Shown piece by piece: positions 17,764 to 26,540 of a stretch of 64,000 nucleotides of DNA. The notes beneath the pieces are model-generated. The model had not been told where the DNA came from. It worked only from the letters and a program-made list of their open reading frames with translations, and did not search any database. Source of the DNA: Sporosarcina globispora (GTDB lineage: Bacteria; Bacillota; Bacilli; Bacillales; Cytobacillaceae). Position numbers and translations under genes: made by a program. How positions within the stretch are numbered: position 1 is the stretch's first letter; every line of letters begins with the position of its first letter. The stretch spans positions 1,629,187 through 1,693,186 of the forward strand of contig NZ_LGUF01000007.1 of assembly GCF_001274725.1 (NCBI RefSeq), read 5' to 3'.

Positions 17764-17990
17764 TGAGGATATGGGTATTCTAACACGGTTTAAAGAGAGG
17801 GAAGGCAGGGCTGAAACCTTCCTAACACGATTCGAATGCTTACCGCCTCTGAACTCCAGCCAGGAAATGGGCTGGCGGGAAAAGACCGTTATCTTACTAC
17901 AGAGTCGTTTTTTTCTAAGAGAACGAGAAGTAGGGTGGAACCGCGTGTTAAATACAACTCGTCCCTTTTTTAGGGACGGGTTTTTTTATT
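17764..17990 (+). ncRNA. T-box riboswitch of thrS (Thr, specifier ACC)
   Basis: The conserved T-box AGGGTGGAACCGCG is at 17932-17945. A terminator (CGTCCCT, T-rich loop, AGGGACG, then a run of T) lies at 17960-17987. In stem I the base GAGG near 17766 pairs with CCTC near 17846, and ACC (17842-17844) sits at the specifier position, coding for threonine. Uncharged tRNA-Thr should stabilise the antiterminator. A frame across this region (17771-18013) is not a gene. Confidence 0.92.
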
Positions 17991-18060
17991 TTTTTAAGTG
18001 TAAAACGCTATAGCATCTGATCCAGGTGTCTTGCGCTAACATAAAAAGGGAGGAAATATC

Positions 18061-19992
18061 ATGTCAGAAGTTGTTAAAGTTTCGTTTCCAGATGGTGCGG
18101 TAAAGGAGTTTCCAAAGGGAACGACAACAGAAGATATTGCAGCTTCGATCAGTCCGGGCCTGAAGAAAAAGGCAATTGCCGGCAAGCTGGATGGAGAAAT
18201 GTATGATCTTCGCTGTCCAATCGAAAAGGATGGAGCTATTGAAATTGTAACACCGGACTCAAACGATGCGCTGGAGGTTCTTCGCCACAGTACTGCCCAT
18301 CTAATGGCGCAGGCAATCAAGCGTTTATATAAAAATGTAAAGCTTGGGGTAGGTCCTGTCATTGAAGGCGGCTTTTATTATGACATCGACCTGGAAGAAT
18401 CACTTTCACCAGAAGACCTTTCTGTGATTGAAAAAGAAATGAAGAAAATCATTAATGAAAACCTTGACGTTGTCCGCAAGGAAGTCAGCCGTAATGAGGC
18501 GGTTCAGATGTACAAGGAAATTGGTGATGAATACAAGCTTGAACTGATTGAAGCCATTCCGGAAGATGAAACAGTGACAATCTATGAGCAGGGCGAATTC
18601 TTTGATCTCTGCCGCGGAGTCCACGTTCCATCGACTGGTAAACTAAAAGAGTTTAAATTATTAAGTATTGCTGGTGCCTACTGGAGAGGCGACAGTGACA
18701 ATAAGATGCTTCAGCGTATTTATGGAACAGCCTTCTTCAAGAAAGAAGACCTGGCTGAGCATTTGCGACTCCTTGAGGAAGCAAAAGAGCGTGACCACCG
18801 TAAAATCGGCAAAGAACTTAACTTGTTCATGAATTCGCAAAAAGTCGGCCAGGGCTTGCCAATGTGGCTTCCAAAAGGTGCAACAATCCGCCGTAATATC
18901 GAGCGCTATATCGTTGATAAGGAAGAAAGACTGGGCTATGACCATGTATATACTCCGATCATGGGAAGTGTAGATCTTTATAAAACATCCGGCCACTGGG
19001 ATCATTATCAGGAAGACATGTTCCCTGTAATGGAAATGGATAACGAACAGCTTGTTCTTCGTCCAATGAATTGCCCGCATCATATGATGATCTATAAGAA
19101 TGGAATCCACAGCTACCGTGAACTGCCAATCCGTATTGCTGAGCTTGGAACCATGCACCGCTATGAAATGTCAGGAGCACTATCCGGCCTTCAGCGTGTA
19201 CGCGGCATGACTCTGAACGATGCTCATATCTTTGTTCGCCCTGACCAGATTAAGGAAGAGTTTAAGCGCGTAGTACACCTGATTCTTGAAGTATATAAAG
19301 ACTTCGATATCAAGGACTACTCATTCCGTCTCTCCTACAGAGATCCACAGGATACTGAGAAGTACTTTGATGATGATGAAATGTGGGAAAAAGCACAGGC
19401 AATGCTTAAAGAAGCTATGGATGAAATCGGTCTTGATTATTTTGAGGCAGAAGGAGAAGCAGCTTTCTACGGTCCGAAATTGGATGTTCAAGTTAAAACT
19501 GCGCTTGGCAAGGATGAGACATTATCTACTGTTCAGCTGGACTTCCTGCTTCCTGAACGTTTTGACCTGACTTATGTAGCTGAAGATGGAAAGCCTCATC
19601 GTCCGGTCGTTATCCACCGCGGTGTCGTTTCCACTATGGAGCGTTTTGTGGCATTCCTGATTGAAGAGTATAAGGGAGCGTTTCCAACTTGGCTTGCCCC
19701 CGTTCAAGTCCAGGTCATTCCAGTTTCTCCTGATATTCACTTTGATTATGCAAAGCAAGTCCAGGAGCAGCTTCAAGCAGAGGGCTTCCGCGTAGAGCTG
19801 GATGACCGCAATGAAAAAATCGGCTATAAGATCCGTGAAGCGCAAATGCAAAAAACTCCATACATGCTTGTTGTTGGAGACAATGAAGTAGCTGAAAAAG
19901 CTGTCAATGTCCGCAAATATGGAGAGCAAAAATCAGAAACGGTTTCATTTGAAGACTTCATCCCAGCACTAAAAGCTGAAGTTAAACGATAA
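18061..19992 (+). CDS. thrS: Threonine-tRNA ligase
   Basis: A 643-residue class II synthetase. The TGS domain is at about 1-63 and the editing (SAD) domain at about 65-240, with [10 protein letters not shown] and [10 protein letters not shown] zinc/editing motifs. The catalytic core (about 245-530) holds the zinc ligand C338 in NCPHHM, and the anticodon-binding domain is at about 535-640. It attaches threonine to tRNA-Thr and clears mischarged serine. RBS GGGAGGAAA precedes ATG 18061. Expression is under the Thr T-box immediately upstream. Confidence 0.97.
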   Translation: MSEVVKVSFPDGAVKEFPKGTTTEDIAASISPGLKKKAIAGKLDGEMYDLRCPIEKDGAIEIVTPDSNDALEVLRHSTAHLMAQAIKRLYKNVKLGVGPVIEGGFYYDIDLEESLSPEDLSVIEKEMKKIINENLDVVRKEVSRNEAVQMYKEIGDEYKLELIEAIPEDETVTIYEQGEFFDLCRGVHVPSTGKLKEFKLLSIAGAYWRGDSDNKMLQRIYGTAFFKKEDLAEHLRLLEEAKERDHRKIGKELNLFMNSQKVGQGLPMWLPKGATIRRNIERYIVDKEERLGYDHVYTPIMGSVDLYKTSGHWDHYQEDMFPVMEMDNEQLVLRPMNCPHHMMIYKNGIHSYRELPIRIAELGTMHRYEMSGALSGLQRVRGMTLNDAHIFVRPDQIKEEFKRVVHLILEVYKDFDIKDYSFRLSYRDPQDTEKYFDDDEMWEKAQAMLKEAMDEIGLDYFEAEGEAAFYGPKLDVQVKTALGKDETLSTVQLDFLLPERFDLTYVAEDGKPHRPVVIHRGVVSTMERFVAFLIEEYKGAFPTWLAPVQVQVIPVSPDIHFDYAKQVQEQLQAEGFRVELDDRNEKIGYKIREAQMQKTPYMLVVGDNEVAEKAVNVRKYGEQKSETVSFEDFIPALKAEVKR

Positions 19993-19997
19993 TTATG

Positions 19998-20029
19998 AAA
20001 AAGGGCTGCATGTGCTGCAGCCCTTTTTT
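19998..20029 (+). terminator. Intrinsic terminator after thrS
   Basis: AAAGGGCTGCA (20000-20010) pairs with TGCAGCCCTTT (20016-20026), followed by T residues. Confidence 0.92.
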
Positions 20030-20189
20030 GTGAGGCCTTCATGACATCCCGCAGTATCTGTACTTTCAAAGTCAGCTGATGCAAACCTAAAAGTTGGCAT
20101 TAAATTCATTTTGAAAAAATGTAAAAATCATATTGCCAAAAGCGATTAATTTTGTTATGCTTTTCTTCGTTGTAATAAAAGTTATTCGT

Positions 20190-20219
20190 TTGACACGAAA
20201 TCATACTTTGTGATATAGT
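20190..20219 (+). promoter_or_regulatory. SigA promoter of the infC-rpmI-rplT operon
   Basis: TTGACA (20190-20195), 18 bp, TATAGT (20214-20219), giving a start near 20226 and a leader of about 308 nt. Confidence 0.75.
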
Positions 20220-20225
20220 ATCTAA

Positions 20226-20370
20226 GGTAAATTGAATACAGTTTGAGGAAAAGAAGAAGCACCCGCTTCTCACCTGATTGACGCAAAGTGCAGTTGGCAG
20301 GTTTTACGTGAACAATTTCTGTTTATAAACGTAAGTGTGGGTGTTTTCATCCGCACTTTTTTATTTGGAT
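20226..20370 (+). ncRNA. Ribosomal protein L20 leader (autoregulatory attenuator)
   Basis: The segment GCACCCGCTTCTCACCTGAT (20259-20278), with GCAGTTGGCAGGTTTTACG shortly after, is the conserved 5' part of the infC/L20 leader. It ends in an 11-bp attenuator stem: AAGTGTGGGTG (20333-20343) with CATCCGCACTT (20348-20358) and a T run. L20 binding to this leader, which mimics 23S rRNA, promotes termination in B. subtilis. Confidence 0.85.
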
Positions 20371-20454
20371 AAAAACAGCTCTGCTTCCGCTCCGGAAGAG
20401 AAATGTTGCATAACTTGCGATTCAGCTTTGGTCCGGTGCAGCTGGCAGCTATAA

Positions 20455-20490
20455 AGTTGTCTGCCCTAGCAGGCGCTTGCGCTTTTCTTG
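20455..20490 (+). repeat. Short form of the dispersed hairpin repeat inside the infC leader
   Basis: GTTGTCTGCCCTAGCAGGCG is followed by CTTGCGCTTTTCTT, the same tail as the large repeats at 37788 and 58224. It lies between the L20 attenuator and the infC RBS. The compact form is like that at 49267. Confidence 0.55.
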
Positions 20491-20533
20491 ACCCAAACGT
20501 TGTGTTCGCATTAAACCTTGGAGGTGTCTAGCT

Positions 20534-21049
20534 ATTAGCAAAGATATGTTGTTAAACGAGGGCATTCGCGCCCGCGAAGTCCGTCTTATTGACCAAAACG
20601 GCGAGCAGTTAGGGATTAAATCAAAATTCGACGCACTTGAAATTGCTTCTCGTGCCAATCTTGATCTTGTTCTGGTTGCACCGAATGCGAAGCCTCCTGT
20701 AGCCCGTATCATGGACTACGGAAAATTCAAGTTCGAGCAGCAGAAGAAAGACAAAGAAGCTCGCAAAAACCAGAAGATTATCAGTATTAAAGAAGTTCGT
20801 CTTAGCCCGACTATTGAAGAGCATGACTTTAATACAAAGCTTCGCAATGCTATTAAATTCCTTGAAAAAGGCGATAAAGTAAAAGCATCGATCCGATTTA
20901 AAGGTCGTGCCATTACGCATAAGGAAATTGGCCAGCGTGTTTTAATCCGCTTTGCACAAGCATGCAATGAAGTTGCAGTGGTGGAATCACATCCAAAAAT
21001 GGATGGCCGAAGCATGTTCATGGTCTTAGCACCGAAAAACGACAAGTAA
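20534..21049 (+). CDS. infC: Translation initiation factor IF-3 (ATT start)
   Basis: The frame opens with ATT 20534 ([20 protein letters not shown]), 10 nt after TTGGAGGTG. Bacterial infC typically uses a rare AUU start because IF-3 discriminates against it and so limits its own synthesis. The first ATG, at 20546, has no suitable RBS. The 171-residue protein has the N-terminal domain (to about 75), a lysine-rich linker ([15 protein letters not shown]) and a C-terminal domain ending VLAPKNDK. It is the first gene of infC-rpmI-rplT. Confidence 0.95.
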   Translation: MSKDMLLNEGIRAREVRLIDQNGEQLGIKSKFDALEIASRANLDLVLVAPNAKPPVARIMDYGKFKFEQQKKDKEARKNQKIISIKEVRLSPTIEEHDFNTKLRNAIKFLEKGDKVKASIRFKGRAITHKEIGQRVLIRFAQACNEVAVVESHPKMDGRSMFMVLAPKNDK

Positions 21050-21064
21050 GAGGAGGAATTCCCA

Positions 21065-21265
21065 ATGCCAAAAATGAAAACTCACCGCGGCGCTGCTAAG
21101 CGTTTCAAAAGAACAGGTTCTGGTAAACTGAAGCGTTCTCATGCTTACAGAAGCCATATGTTCGCTAACAAATCTCAAAAGCAAAAGCGTAAGCTTCGCA
21201 AAGGAACTCTTGTTTCTTCAGGCGATTACAAGCGCATCCGTAACTTACTAGTAAATCTTAAGTAA
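21065..21265 (+). CDS. rpmI: 50S ribosomal protein bL35
   Basis: A 66-residue, strongly basic protein, [20 protein letters not shown]..., the invariant bL35 N-terminus. RBS AAGAGGAGGAATT. It sits 15 bp after infC and 26 bp before rplT. Confidence 0.98.
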   Translation: MPKMKTHRGAAKRFKRTGSGKLKRSHAYRSHMFANKSQKQKRKLRKGTLVSSGDYKRIRNLLVNLK

Positions 21266-21291
21266 TATCTCGAAATTAGGAGGGAAATAAT

Positions 21292-21651
21292 ATGCCACGT
21301 GTAAAAGGCGGTACTGTTACTCGCAAACGTCGTAAAAAAGTTCTTAAATTAGCTAAAGGTTATTTCGGTTCAAAACATACATTATATAAAGTTGCTAACC
21401 AGCAGGTTATGAAATCCCTAATGTATGCATACCGCGACCGTCGCCAGAAAAAGCGCGACTTCCGCAAACTTTGGGTTACTCGCATCAACGCTGCAGCTCG
21501 CATGAACGGTCTTTCTTACAGCCGTTTAATGCATGGTTTAAAGCTTGCTGGCATCGAAGTTAACCGCAAAATGCTTGCTGAATTAGCTATCGCTGACGAA
21601 AAAGCATTTGCTGAATTAGCATCAGTTGCAAAGCAGCAGCTTAGCAAATAA
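21292..21651 (+). CDS. rplT: 50S ribosomal protein bL20
   Basis: A 119-residue basic protein, [19 protein letters not shown]..., with the conserved [22 protein letters not shown] core. It is needed early in 50S assembly and is the autoregulator of this operon through the L20 leader upstream of infC. RBS AGGAGGGAA. A 10-bp terminator follows. Confidence 0.98.
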   Translation: MPRVKGGTVTRKRRKKVLKLAKGYFGSKHTLYKVANQQVMKSLMYAYRDRRQKKRDFRKLWVTRINAAARMNGLSYSRLMHGLKLAGIEVNRKMLAELAIADEKAFAELASVAKQQLSK

Positions 21652-21662
21652 TAAATTCTAAA

Positions 21663-21694
21663 ATAGCCATTCCCTTAAATGGGGGTGGCTTTTA
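21663..21694 (+). terminator. Intrinsic terminator after rplT
   Basis: AGCCATTCCC (21665-21674) pairs with GGGGGTGGCT (21681-21690, with G-U pairs), followed by TTTATT. Confidence 0.85.
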
Positions 21695-21720
21695 TTATGG
21701 AGAAGAATGTATAAAATTTT

Positions 21721-21980
21721 GGACGTCGATAACTGTCTAGCTCCAGCGCCTACCCCCTCGAGGTCACAAGCTTGTCTTGTTGCGGCTCCTGGGGACTCGA
21801 GACATAAGCCAATCCCTTCAAGAGGGAAAGAACACCTTCTTGCAGGGCTCGTCTTATGCTTGTCGTCCCTGAGCAGTCGCCTCCACATTTCGGGCAATCC
21901 CCCCAAAAAGGCAAAGAACGCCTTTCCGTTAGGATTGCCTTGTGCTTGTCGGGGGTGGGCAAGGCACTCCGCTTTTCTTT
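21721..21980 (+). repeat. Dispersed hairpin repeat, longest copy (about 260 bp)
   Basis: The head reads CGATAACTGTCTAGCTCCAG then CGCCTACCCCCTCGAGGTCA; the tail reads CTTGTCGGGGGTGGGCAAGG then CACTCCGCTTTTCTT. GCGCCTACCCCC at the head and GGGGGTGGGCAAGGC at the tail are imperfect inverted repeats. The middle holds a second inverted pair (CATAAGCC...GGCTCGTCTTATG). This copy appears to contain two nested or tandem cores, since CTTATGCTTGTC and CTTGTGCTTGTCGGGG both occur. It fills the 403-base gap between rplT and ysdA; there is no gene in it. Confidence 0.8.
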
Positions 21981-22054
21981 TTGCTTTTAATAGACAGAAG
22001 GCTCCGTTTCATTTAAGCTCATTACAGACTTAATGCATACAAAGGAGAAAACTC

Positions 22055-22327
22055 ATGATAAAAACTATGGCACTAATCTATCTGATTATGAATATTATAG
22101 GTTTTTACCTTATGAAGCTTGATAAGGATAAGGCGAAACGGAATGAGTATCGGATCAGCGAAAAAAATCTATGGATCGCTGCACTTTTAAGCGGTGCCGC
22201 TGGAATGACAGTTGGAATGAAAACCTTCAGGCATAAAACGAAGCATTTTCAGTTTAAATGGGGACTGCCTGCCCTGGCAGCGCTTGAAGCTGGCTTGCTG
22301 GTGTACATGGTTATTCTCTTGTCATAA
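22055..22327 (+). CDS. ysdA: Small membrane protein YsdA (DUF1294)
   Basis: A 90-residue protein with three hydrophobic stretches (about 5-20, 40-55 and 70-88). The DUF1294 pattern is IGFYLMKLDKDKAKRNEYRISEKNLWIAALLSGAAGMTVGM...FRHKTKHFQFKWGLP. Function unknown. Position after rplT as in B. subtilis. RBS AAAGGAGAA. Confidence 0.88.
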   Translation: MIKTMALIYLIMNIIGFYLMKLDKDKAKRNEYRISEKNLWIAALLSGAAGMTVGMKTFRHKTKHFQFKWGLPALAALEAGLLVYMVILLS

Positions 22328-22390
22328 TCAGACTTGGCTATCCATAAGCTTTAGGGAGCAGCAGGAAAGACATCAGGGAGAGGTGAAGGC

Positions 22391-22960
22391 ATGAATGATC
22401 AATTGACTTTATTGTTTGCCATGGCAGAGACTGCTGGAATTCTTGCTCCCATTGCATTTATCTTTTTTCATATCATCCGGCAGTTCCTATTCATCCCGGT
22501 ACCGCTTGTCTGTATAACAGGGGGAGTTCTGTTTGGAAGTTTTTTTGGCTCTGTTTTTTCTATTGCAGGATTAATGATCAGCAGCATTCTTTTTTATTTT
22601 TTGATCACAAAAATGCCGAGGACACATGAAAAGCTTTCATTGTTAAAAAAGCGTTGGTTTGGGGAATATCGAAATTTAACTGTCGGTCAAGTTGCAGTTT
22701 TAAGGCTCATCCCATTTATTCATTATCATTTGCTGAACTTTTGCCTTATGGAAAGAAATAAGGGTTTTGACCAATATTTGAAAAATTCATGGATCACCAA
22801 TTTGCCGCTGGCCGTTTTTTATACCGTTTTTGGAGAGTTTATCAGCCAGTTCACTCCATCAATGATTATCCTGATTTTGCTTTCACTTTCTGTTTTAGTA
22901 TTTGTGCTGAGGGAAAAGGTGACCGTTATCAAATGGAAGGAATTCTTTAAAGCAGCATAA
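22391..22960 (+). CDS. VTT/DedA-like (TVP38/TMEM64 family) membrane protein
   Basis: A 189-residue integral membrane protein with about five hydrophobic segments. FIPVPLVCITGGVLFGSFFGSVFSIAGLMISSILFY and LRLIPFIHYHLLNFCLM resemble the GxxFG and R-x-x-P re-entrant motifs of the TVP38/TMEM64/DedA (VTT) superfamily, whose members act as lipid scramblases or flippases. The match is partial and the usual second 'F/Y-R' context is weak. It lies between ysdA and ysdB, where I recall no B. subtilis counterpart. Confidence 0.65.
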   Translation: MNDQLTLLFAMAETAGILAPIAFIFFHIIRQFLFIPVPLVCITGGVLFGSFFGSVFSIAGLMISSILFYFLITKMPRTHEKLSLLKKRWFGEYRNLTVGQVAVLRLIPFIHYHLLNFCLMERNKGFDQYLKNSWITNLPLAVFYTVFGEFISQFTPSMIILILLSLSVLVFVLREKVTVIKWKEFFKAA

Positions 22961-22989
22961 AAAAACGTTCGGGCGCCGAACGTTTTTTA
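22960..22989. terminator. Bidirectional terminator between the DedA-like gene and ysdB
   Basis: AAAAACGTTCGG pairs with CCGAACGTTTTT around a 3-nt loop, with A and T runs on both sides. It serves the two convergent genes and overlaps the ysdB stop codon. Confidence 0.9.
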
Positions 22990-23400
22990 TAGATGGTCTT
23001 TGATTTCTTCGTCTGGTGAAGCTGTTTTATGCATGAATTCCTTCACAGGACTTTTCCAGTCAATCTTTGCAGTGGGATAGGCCTCACTGATCTTTCTTTC
23101 TATAAAAAGAAAATCCTCCCTTACCATTCCTTTAAGGGCCGATGTATTGTGCGGCCAGATGAATATGGAGACCACATCAAAAGCTGTGTCCGTGGTTCCC
23201 AGATACTTTTCGCCTTCAAATAAAACCCCTTTATACGTAATCAAGAAATTCTTCCTGACATTTTCCTGGTCATCCCAAAAATAATATCGTTTCTGTTCGT
23301 GGGCAAGCTCGAGCTTTCTCTTAGAATTCAGCAGATATTTTACCGCGCTGTATATAAGAAATAGAATCAGAGCAAACAATAGCATACGCAGGAGCCACAT
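22987..23400 (-). CDS. ysdB: SigW-controlled membrane-anchored protein YsdB
   Basis: A 137-residue protein with one N-terminal membrane segment (about 4-24). A conserved soluble part follows: LELAHEQKRYYFWDDQENVRKNF, TYKGVLFEGEKYLGTTD, FDVVSIFIWPHN. This is the YsdB family; in B. subtilis it is a SigW regulon member of unknown function. RBS AATGGAGGG is on the minus strand before ATG 23400. A perfect SigW promoter lies 35 bp upstream. It is transcribed convergently with the preceding gene. Confidence 0.9.
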   Translation of the reverse strand: MWLLRMLLFALILFLIYSAVKYLLNSKRKLELAHEQKRYYFWDDQENVRKNFLITYKGVLFEGEKYLGTTDTAFDVVSIFIWPHNTSALKGMVREDFLFIERKISEAYPTAKIDWKSPVKEFMHKTASPDEEIKDHL

Positions 23401-23434
23401 AATAACCAGCCCTCCATTATTATTTTCCTTACTT

Positions 23435-23460
23435 TACGGATGAGGTAAAAAAAAGTTTCA
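23435..23460 (-). promoter_or_regulatory. SigW promoter of ysdB
   Basis: On the minus strand: TGAAAC (23460-23455), exactly 16 bp, CGTA (23438-23435). It is a perfect match to the SigW consensus and fits the known SigW control of ysdB. Confidence 0.9.
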
Positions 23461-23540
23461 ACTTTTTTGCAATTTGTTATAATTTTTTTGTAGAAAACGT
23501 TTTTGAAGAATAATCTATTTGTCATATAGGATGGTGGAAA

Positions 23541-24032
23541 ATGAATTATCAGCAATTATTCCAAATGCAAAAAGGGCTGGATAGCCATATCGAATCAAAC
23601 CATGGATTACAGGATGAAGATTTATTTGAACGCAAGGTGCTTGCACTGCTGGTTGAATTGGGTGAGCTTGCAAATGAGACGAGATGTTTTAAGTTTTGGA
23701 GTCTTAAGCCATCTTCTCCTCAGGAAACAGTATTGGAAGAGTATGTCGACGGTATACATTTCATATTATCTCTTGGCATCGAGTGTGGATTTGATGAGTT
23801 AAAAGAAAATGCAGTTTCTTTGGAAAAGGCAGAGTCAGTGAACGGCCAGTTTTTGTCTGTCTATGATTTGACCGGAAAGTTTCGGACAAGCCGTTCTCTA
23901 TCCGATTACCAAAACCTCCTTTCTGCCTATATCAATTTAGGGGAGACGCTCGGTTTTAATCCTTCAGATATTGAAAAGGCATATTTAGACAAAAATGAAG
24001 TAAATTATAAAAGGCAGGCTGAGGGATACTAA
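23541..24032 (+). CDS. dUTP diphosphatase, dimeric all-alpha type (dUTPase_2)
   Basis: A 163-residue helical protein with the metal-binding motifs of the MazG-like all-alpha NTP pyrophosphohydrolases: ELGELANETRCFKFW (ExxE type, about residues 38-52) and EEYVDGIHFILSLG (E and D ligands, about 66-79). Members hydrolyse dUTP to dUMP and pyrophosphate, keeping uracil out of DNA. It is the dimeric class, unrelated to the trimeric YosS/YncF enzymes. RBS GGTGGAAA. It lies between ysdB and ysdC and is transcribed alone. Confidence 0.82.
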   Translation: MNYQQLFQMQKGLDSHIESNHGLQDEDLFERKVLALLVELGELANETRCFKFWSLKPSSPQETVLEEYVDGIHFILSLGIECGFDELKENAVSLEKAESVNGQFLSVYDLTGKFRTSRSLSDYQNLLSAYINLGETLGFNPSDIEKAYLDKNEVNYKRQAEGY

Positions 24033-24140
24033 GCCTGCAGTTCCGCCTGAAGCCGGAGAGAAAATCCGTCTGATAATTCTTTATATTGAATCGCATGTTC
24101 TGTATAATAAAGCTGAATAAATATTAAGGGAGTCGAAATG

Positions 24141-25226
24141 ATGGCTAAATTAGATGAAACGTTAATCATGCTTAAAGACTTGACGGATGCCAAAGGTATT
24201 CCGGGTAATGAGCGCGAACCGCGCGAGGTCATGAAGAAATACATAACAGCTTATGCTGATGAAGTAACAACAGATGGACTGGGCAGCCTGATTGCTAAAA
24301 AGACCGGAAAAGAAGGCGGTCCTAAGATTATGGTAGCAGGTCACCTGGATGAAGTTGGCTTTATGGTAACAAACATTGATGATAAAGGATTCATTCGCTT
24401 CCAGACGGTTGGCGGCTGGTGGTCACAGGTTATGCTTGCACAGCGGGTGACGATTGTAACGTCTAAAGGGGATGTTACAGGAGTCATTGGTTCAAAGCCG
24501 CCGCATATCTTATCTCCGGAAGCGCGTAAAAAGCCTGTTGAAATTAAAGATATGTTCATTGATATTGGTGCTTCAAGCCGTGAAGAAGCGAAGGAATGGG
24601 GAGTGAAGCCAGGCGATATGGTGGTTCCTTATTTTGAGTTTACGGTAATGAATAATGAAAAGATGCTTTTGGCAAAAGCTTGGGATAACCGCATTGGCTG
24701 TGCAATTGCCATTGATGTGCTTAAGCAATTGAAAGATGCTGATCATCCAAACGAAGTATATGGTGTTGGAACAGTACAGGAAGAGGTTGGCCTTCGCGGA
24801 GCCCGTACTTCAGCACAAAAAATCGAGCCGGATATCGCATTTGGTGTAGATGTCGGGATCGCAGGTGACACACCAGGGATTTCAGAAAAAGAAGCCATGA
24901 GCAAAATGGGGAAAGGGCCGCAAATCATCCTTTATGATGCATCAATGGTCTCGCACAAAGGCCTTCGTGATCTTGTAACAGACACAGCGGATGACCTGAA
25001 CATTCCTTATCAATTTGATGCAATCGCTGGCGGCGGGACAGATTCAGGAGCCATTCATGTTACTCATAATGGAGTACCATCACTTTCAATCACCATTGCA
25101 ACACGCTATATCCATTCTCATGCAGCAATGCTTCACCGCGATGACTATGAAAATGCAGTTAAGCTTATTGTTGAAGTGATTAAGAAGCTTGACCGGGAAA
25201 CTGTTGATAAAATTACATTTGAATAA
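24141..25226 (+). CDS. ysdC: M42 family metallo-aminopeptidase YsdC
   Basis: Two ATG codons are adjacent; 24141 ([24 protein letters not shown]) is better spaced to AAGGGAG than 24138. The 361-residue protein has the dinuclear metal site of the M42/TET peptidases: [33 protein letters not shown] with the catalytic glutamate pair, [13 protein letters not shown], and IHSHAAM near the end. Family members form large dodecamers that trim peptides or act as endoglucanase-like deblocking peptidases. The physiological substrate is not known. Confidence 0.93.
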   Translation: MAKLDETLIMLKDLTDAKGIPGNEREPREVMKKYITAYADEVTTDGLGSLIAKKTGKEGGPKIMVAGHLDEVGFMVTNIDDKGFIRFQTVGGWWSQVMLAQRVTIVTSKGDVTGVIGSKPPHILSPEARKKPVEIKDMFIDIGASSREEAKEWGVKPGDMVVPYFEFTVMNNEKMLLAKAWDNRIGCAIAIDVLKQLKDADHPNEVYGVGTVQEEVGLRGARTSAQKIEPDIAFGVDVGIAGDTPGISEKEAMSKMGKGPQIILYDASMVSHKGLRDLVTDTADDLNIPYQFDAIAGGGTDSGAIHVTHNGVPSLSITIATRYIHSHAAMLHRDDYENAVKLIVEVIKKLDRETVDKITFE

Positions 25227-25228
25227 TA

Positions 25229-25262
25229 GAAAAAACTCCGGGGCTATACCGGAGTTTTTCCA
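25229..25262. terminator. Bidirectional terminator between ysdC and sspI
   Basis: AAAACTCCGG pairs with CCGGAGTTTT around a 6-nt loop, with A and T runs flanking it. It can serve both convergent genes. Confidence 0.9.
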
Positions 25263-25264
25263 CT

Positions 25265-25471
25265 TTATTTAAGGCCGCTCTCCAATGTTTGAAGCATTTC
25301 CAGCTTGTCTTCCTCTGAAGAGTTTTTCCAAATTACTTCAAACAAAACACCTAATCCAGGCAGCATTTTTTCTTCCCCATTTTGAATGGCATCTACGATC
25401 GTATCTTTAAGTTCGTCTTGAGAGTTGCCTGAAACATTGTGTAAAATGGCATTGCGCAGGTTTAAATTCAC
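25265..25471 (-). CDS. sspI: Small acid-soluble spore protein I
   Basis: A 68-residue protein beginning at GTG 25471 ([21 protein letters not shown]) with RBS GGAAGGAG. It matches SspI, a minor SASP made in the forespore; it is not of the alpha/beta type that coats DNA. Conserved features are [10 protein letters not shown], the [12 protein letters not shown] core and the C-terminal LE-rich helix. It is convergent with ysdC and divergent from ysgA, the usual arrangement. A SigG-type -10 lies upstream. Confidence 0.93.
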   Translation of the reverse strand: MNLNLRNAILHNVSGNSQDELKDTIVDAIQNGEEKMLPGLGVLFEVIWKNSSEEDKLEMLQTLESGLK

Positions 25472-25525
25472 CTTGATGCACTCCTTCCAGATTTAATTCG
25501 TTATTATCTTCTCTAATTTCGCTTT

Positions 25526-25554
25526 TATTATGTATTTTAAATAGGCTATAATGA
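25526..25554 (-). promoter_or_regulatory. Candidate SigG promoter of sspI
   Basis: On the minus strand, CATAATA (25532-25526) fits the SigG/SigF -10 CATNHTA perfectly. The -35 (TCATT, 25554-25550, 17-bp spacing) is weak. Forespore expression is expected for sspI. Confidence 0.45.
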
Positions 25555-25581
25555 AAAAAATGTATAAAGTGAAACTTCAAG

Positions 25582-25691
25582 CAGTGGGGGCTTTATCCCG
25601 CTGATTGTTAGTTGAACCAATCGGGCCTTTACGGGGAGTTTGCCCCCACTTACTTTTCTTCCTTCGATTCCTAAGAGTCTTAAGTGGGGGC
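25582..25691 (+). repeat. Structured element with alternative 8-11 bp pairings
   Basis: GCCCCCACTTA (25642-25652) can pair with upstream GTGGGGGC (25584-25591) or with downstream TAAGTGGGGGC (25681-25691, 11 bp); the two are mutually exclusive. Inside the first hairpin, CCCG-CTGATTG pairs with CAATC-GGG. It lies between the divergent genes sspI and ysgA, 68 bp before the ysgA start. It could be a dispersed palindromic element or a leader switch; there is no T run after either stem. Confidence 0.6.
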
Positions 25692-25758
25692 TTTACTGCC
25701 CGTTAGACTGCGATAAAGAAATTCCGGTTGTGCGGGATTTTCTATAAAAGGAGAGACC

Positions 25759-26511
25759 GTGTTGAAGCATATACAATCTGCAAAAAATCCAAAAATTAAA
25801 GAATGGAAGAAACTTCTGACCAAAAAAGAGCGGGACAAATCAGGAACGTTTTTGGTGGAAGGCTTTCATCTAGTAGAAGAAGCACTCCAGGGAAATCAAA
25901 TTAAAGAAATTATTATTAGTGAAAATAAAGACATGCCTCCCGGATGGGATTATGGTGATATTCCTGTAACGATGGTTACAGATGAAATCATCGGGCAGCT
26001 GGCGGATACAGAAACGCCGCAGGGAGTTTTTGCTGTTTGCAGTCAGGAACGATCCTCTGAAGCCGTAAAGGGCAAGCGGTTTTTATTAATTGATGCCGTT
26101 CAGGATCCCGGTAATCTGGGTACGATGATCAGGACGGCTGATGCTGCTGGAATCGATGCAGTTATCGTTGGTGAAGGAAGCGTTGACTCATATAATCCAA
26201 AGGTGCTGCGCTCTGCACAGGGAAGCCACTTCCATTTGCCGGTGAAAAGAGGGAATCTGTTTGACTGGGTCGGCAGACTTAAAGAAAATAATGTTCCTGT
26301 ATATGGAACTGCTTTGGAAAATGCCAGGGAATATACGAAATATGAGTCCTCTGAATCCTTCGCACTGATTGTTGGAAATGAAGGCAGCGGAGTTAATAAA
26401 GAGCTTCTGGCTAATACTGACGCGAACCTTTATATACCGATATTCGGGAAAAGCGAATCACTTAATGTGGCAGTGGCTGCCGGAATTCTTCTTTATCATC
26501 TAAGAAAATAG
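25759..26511 (+). CDS. ysgA: SpoU/TrmH-family RNA 2'-O-methyltransferase YsgA
   Basis: Start GTG 25759 follows AAAGGAGAG. The 250-residue protein has an N-terminal substrate-binding domain (about 1-95; IQSAKNPKIKEWKKLLTKKERDKSG...FLVEGFHLVEEAL). A SPOUT catalytic domain follows, with motif 1 DAVQDPGNLGTMIRTADAAGIDAV, motif 2 ALIVGNEGSGVNKE and motif 3 IPIFGKSESLNVAVAAGILLYH. It methylates ribose 2'-OH in rRNA or tRNA; the target site is unknown. It lies directly upstream of pheST, as in B. subtilis. Confidence 0.92.
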   Translation: MLKHIQSAKNPKIKEWKKLLTKKERDKSGTFLVEGFHLVEEALQGNQIKEIIISENKDMPPGWDYGDIPVTMVTDEIIGQLADTETPQGVFAVCSQERSSEAVKGKRFLLIDAVQDPGNLGTMIRTADAAGIDAVIVGEGSVDSYNPKVLRSAQGSHFHLPVKRGNLFDWVGRLKENNVPVYGTALENAREYTKYESSESFALIVGNEGSGVNKELLANTDANLYIPIFGKSESLNVAVAAGILLYHLRK

Positions 26512-26540
26512 AAAATGGGCAGTTATTTTTTGAAAACCGT

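Noticed and set aside
17771-18013. Coding frame before thrS
   Set aside because: It coincides with the T-box leader, including the specifier and terminator.
21707-22033. Small proteins in the rplT-ysdA gap on either strand
   Set aside because: Their sequence is that of the dispersed hairpin repeat and they have no RBS.
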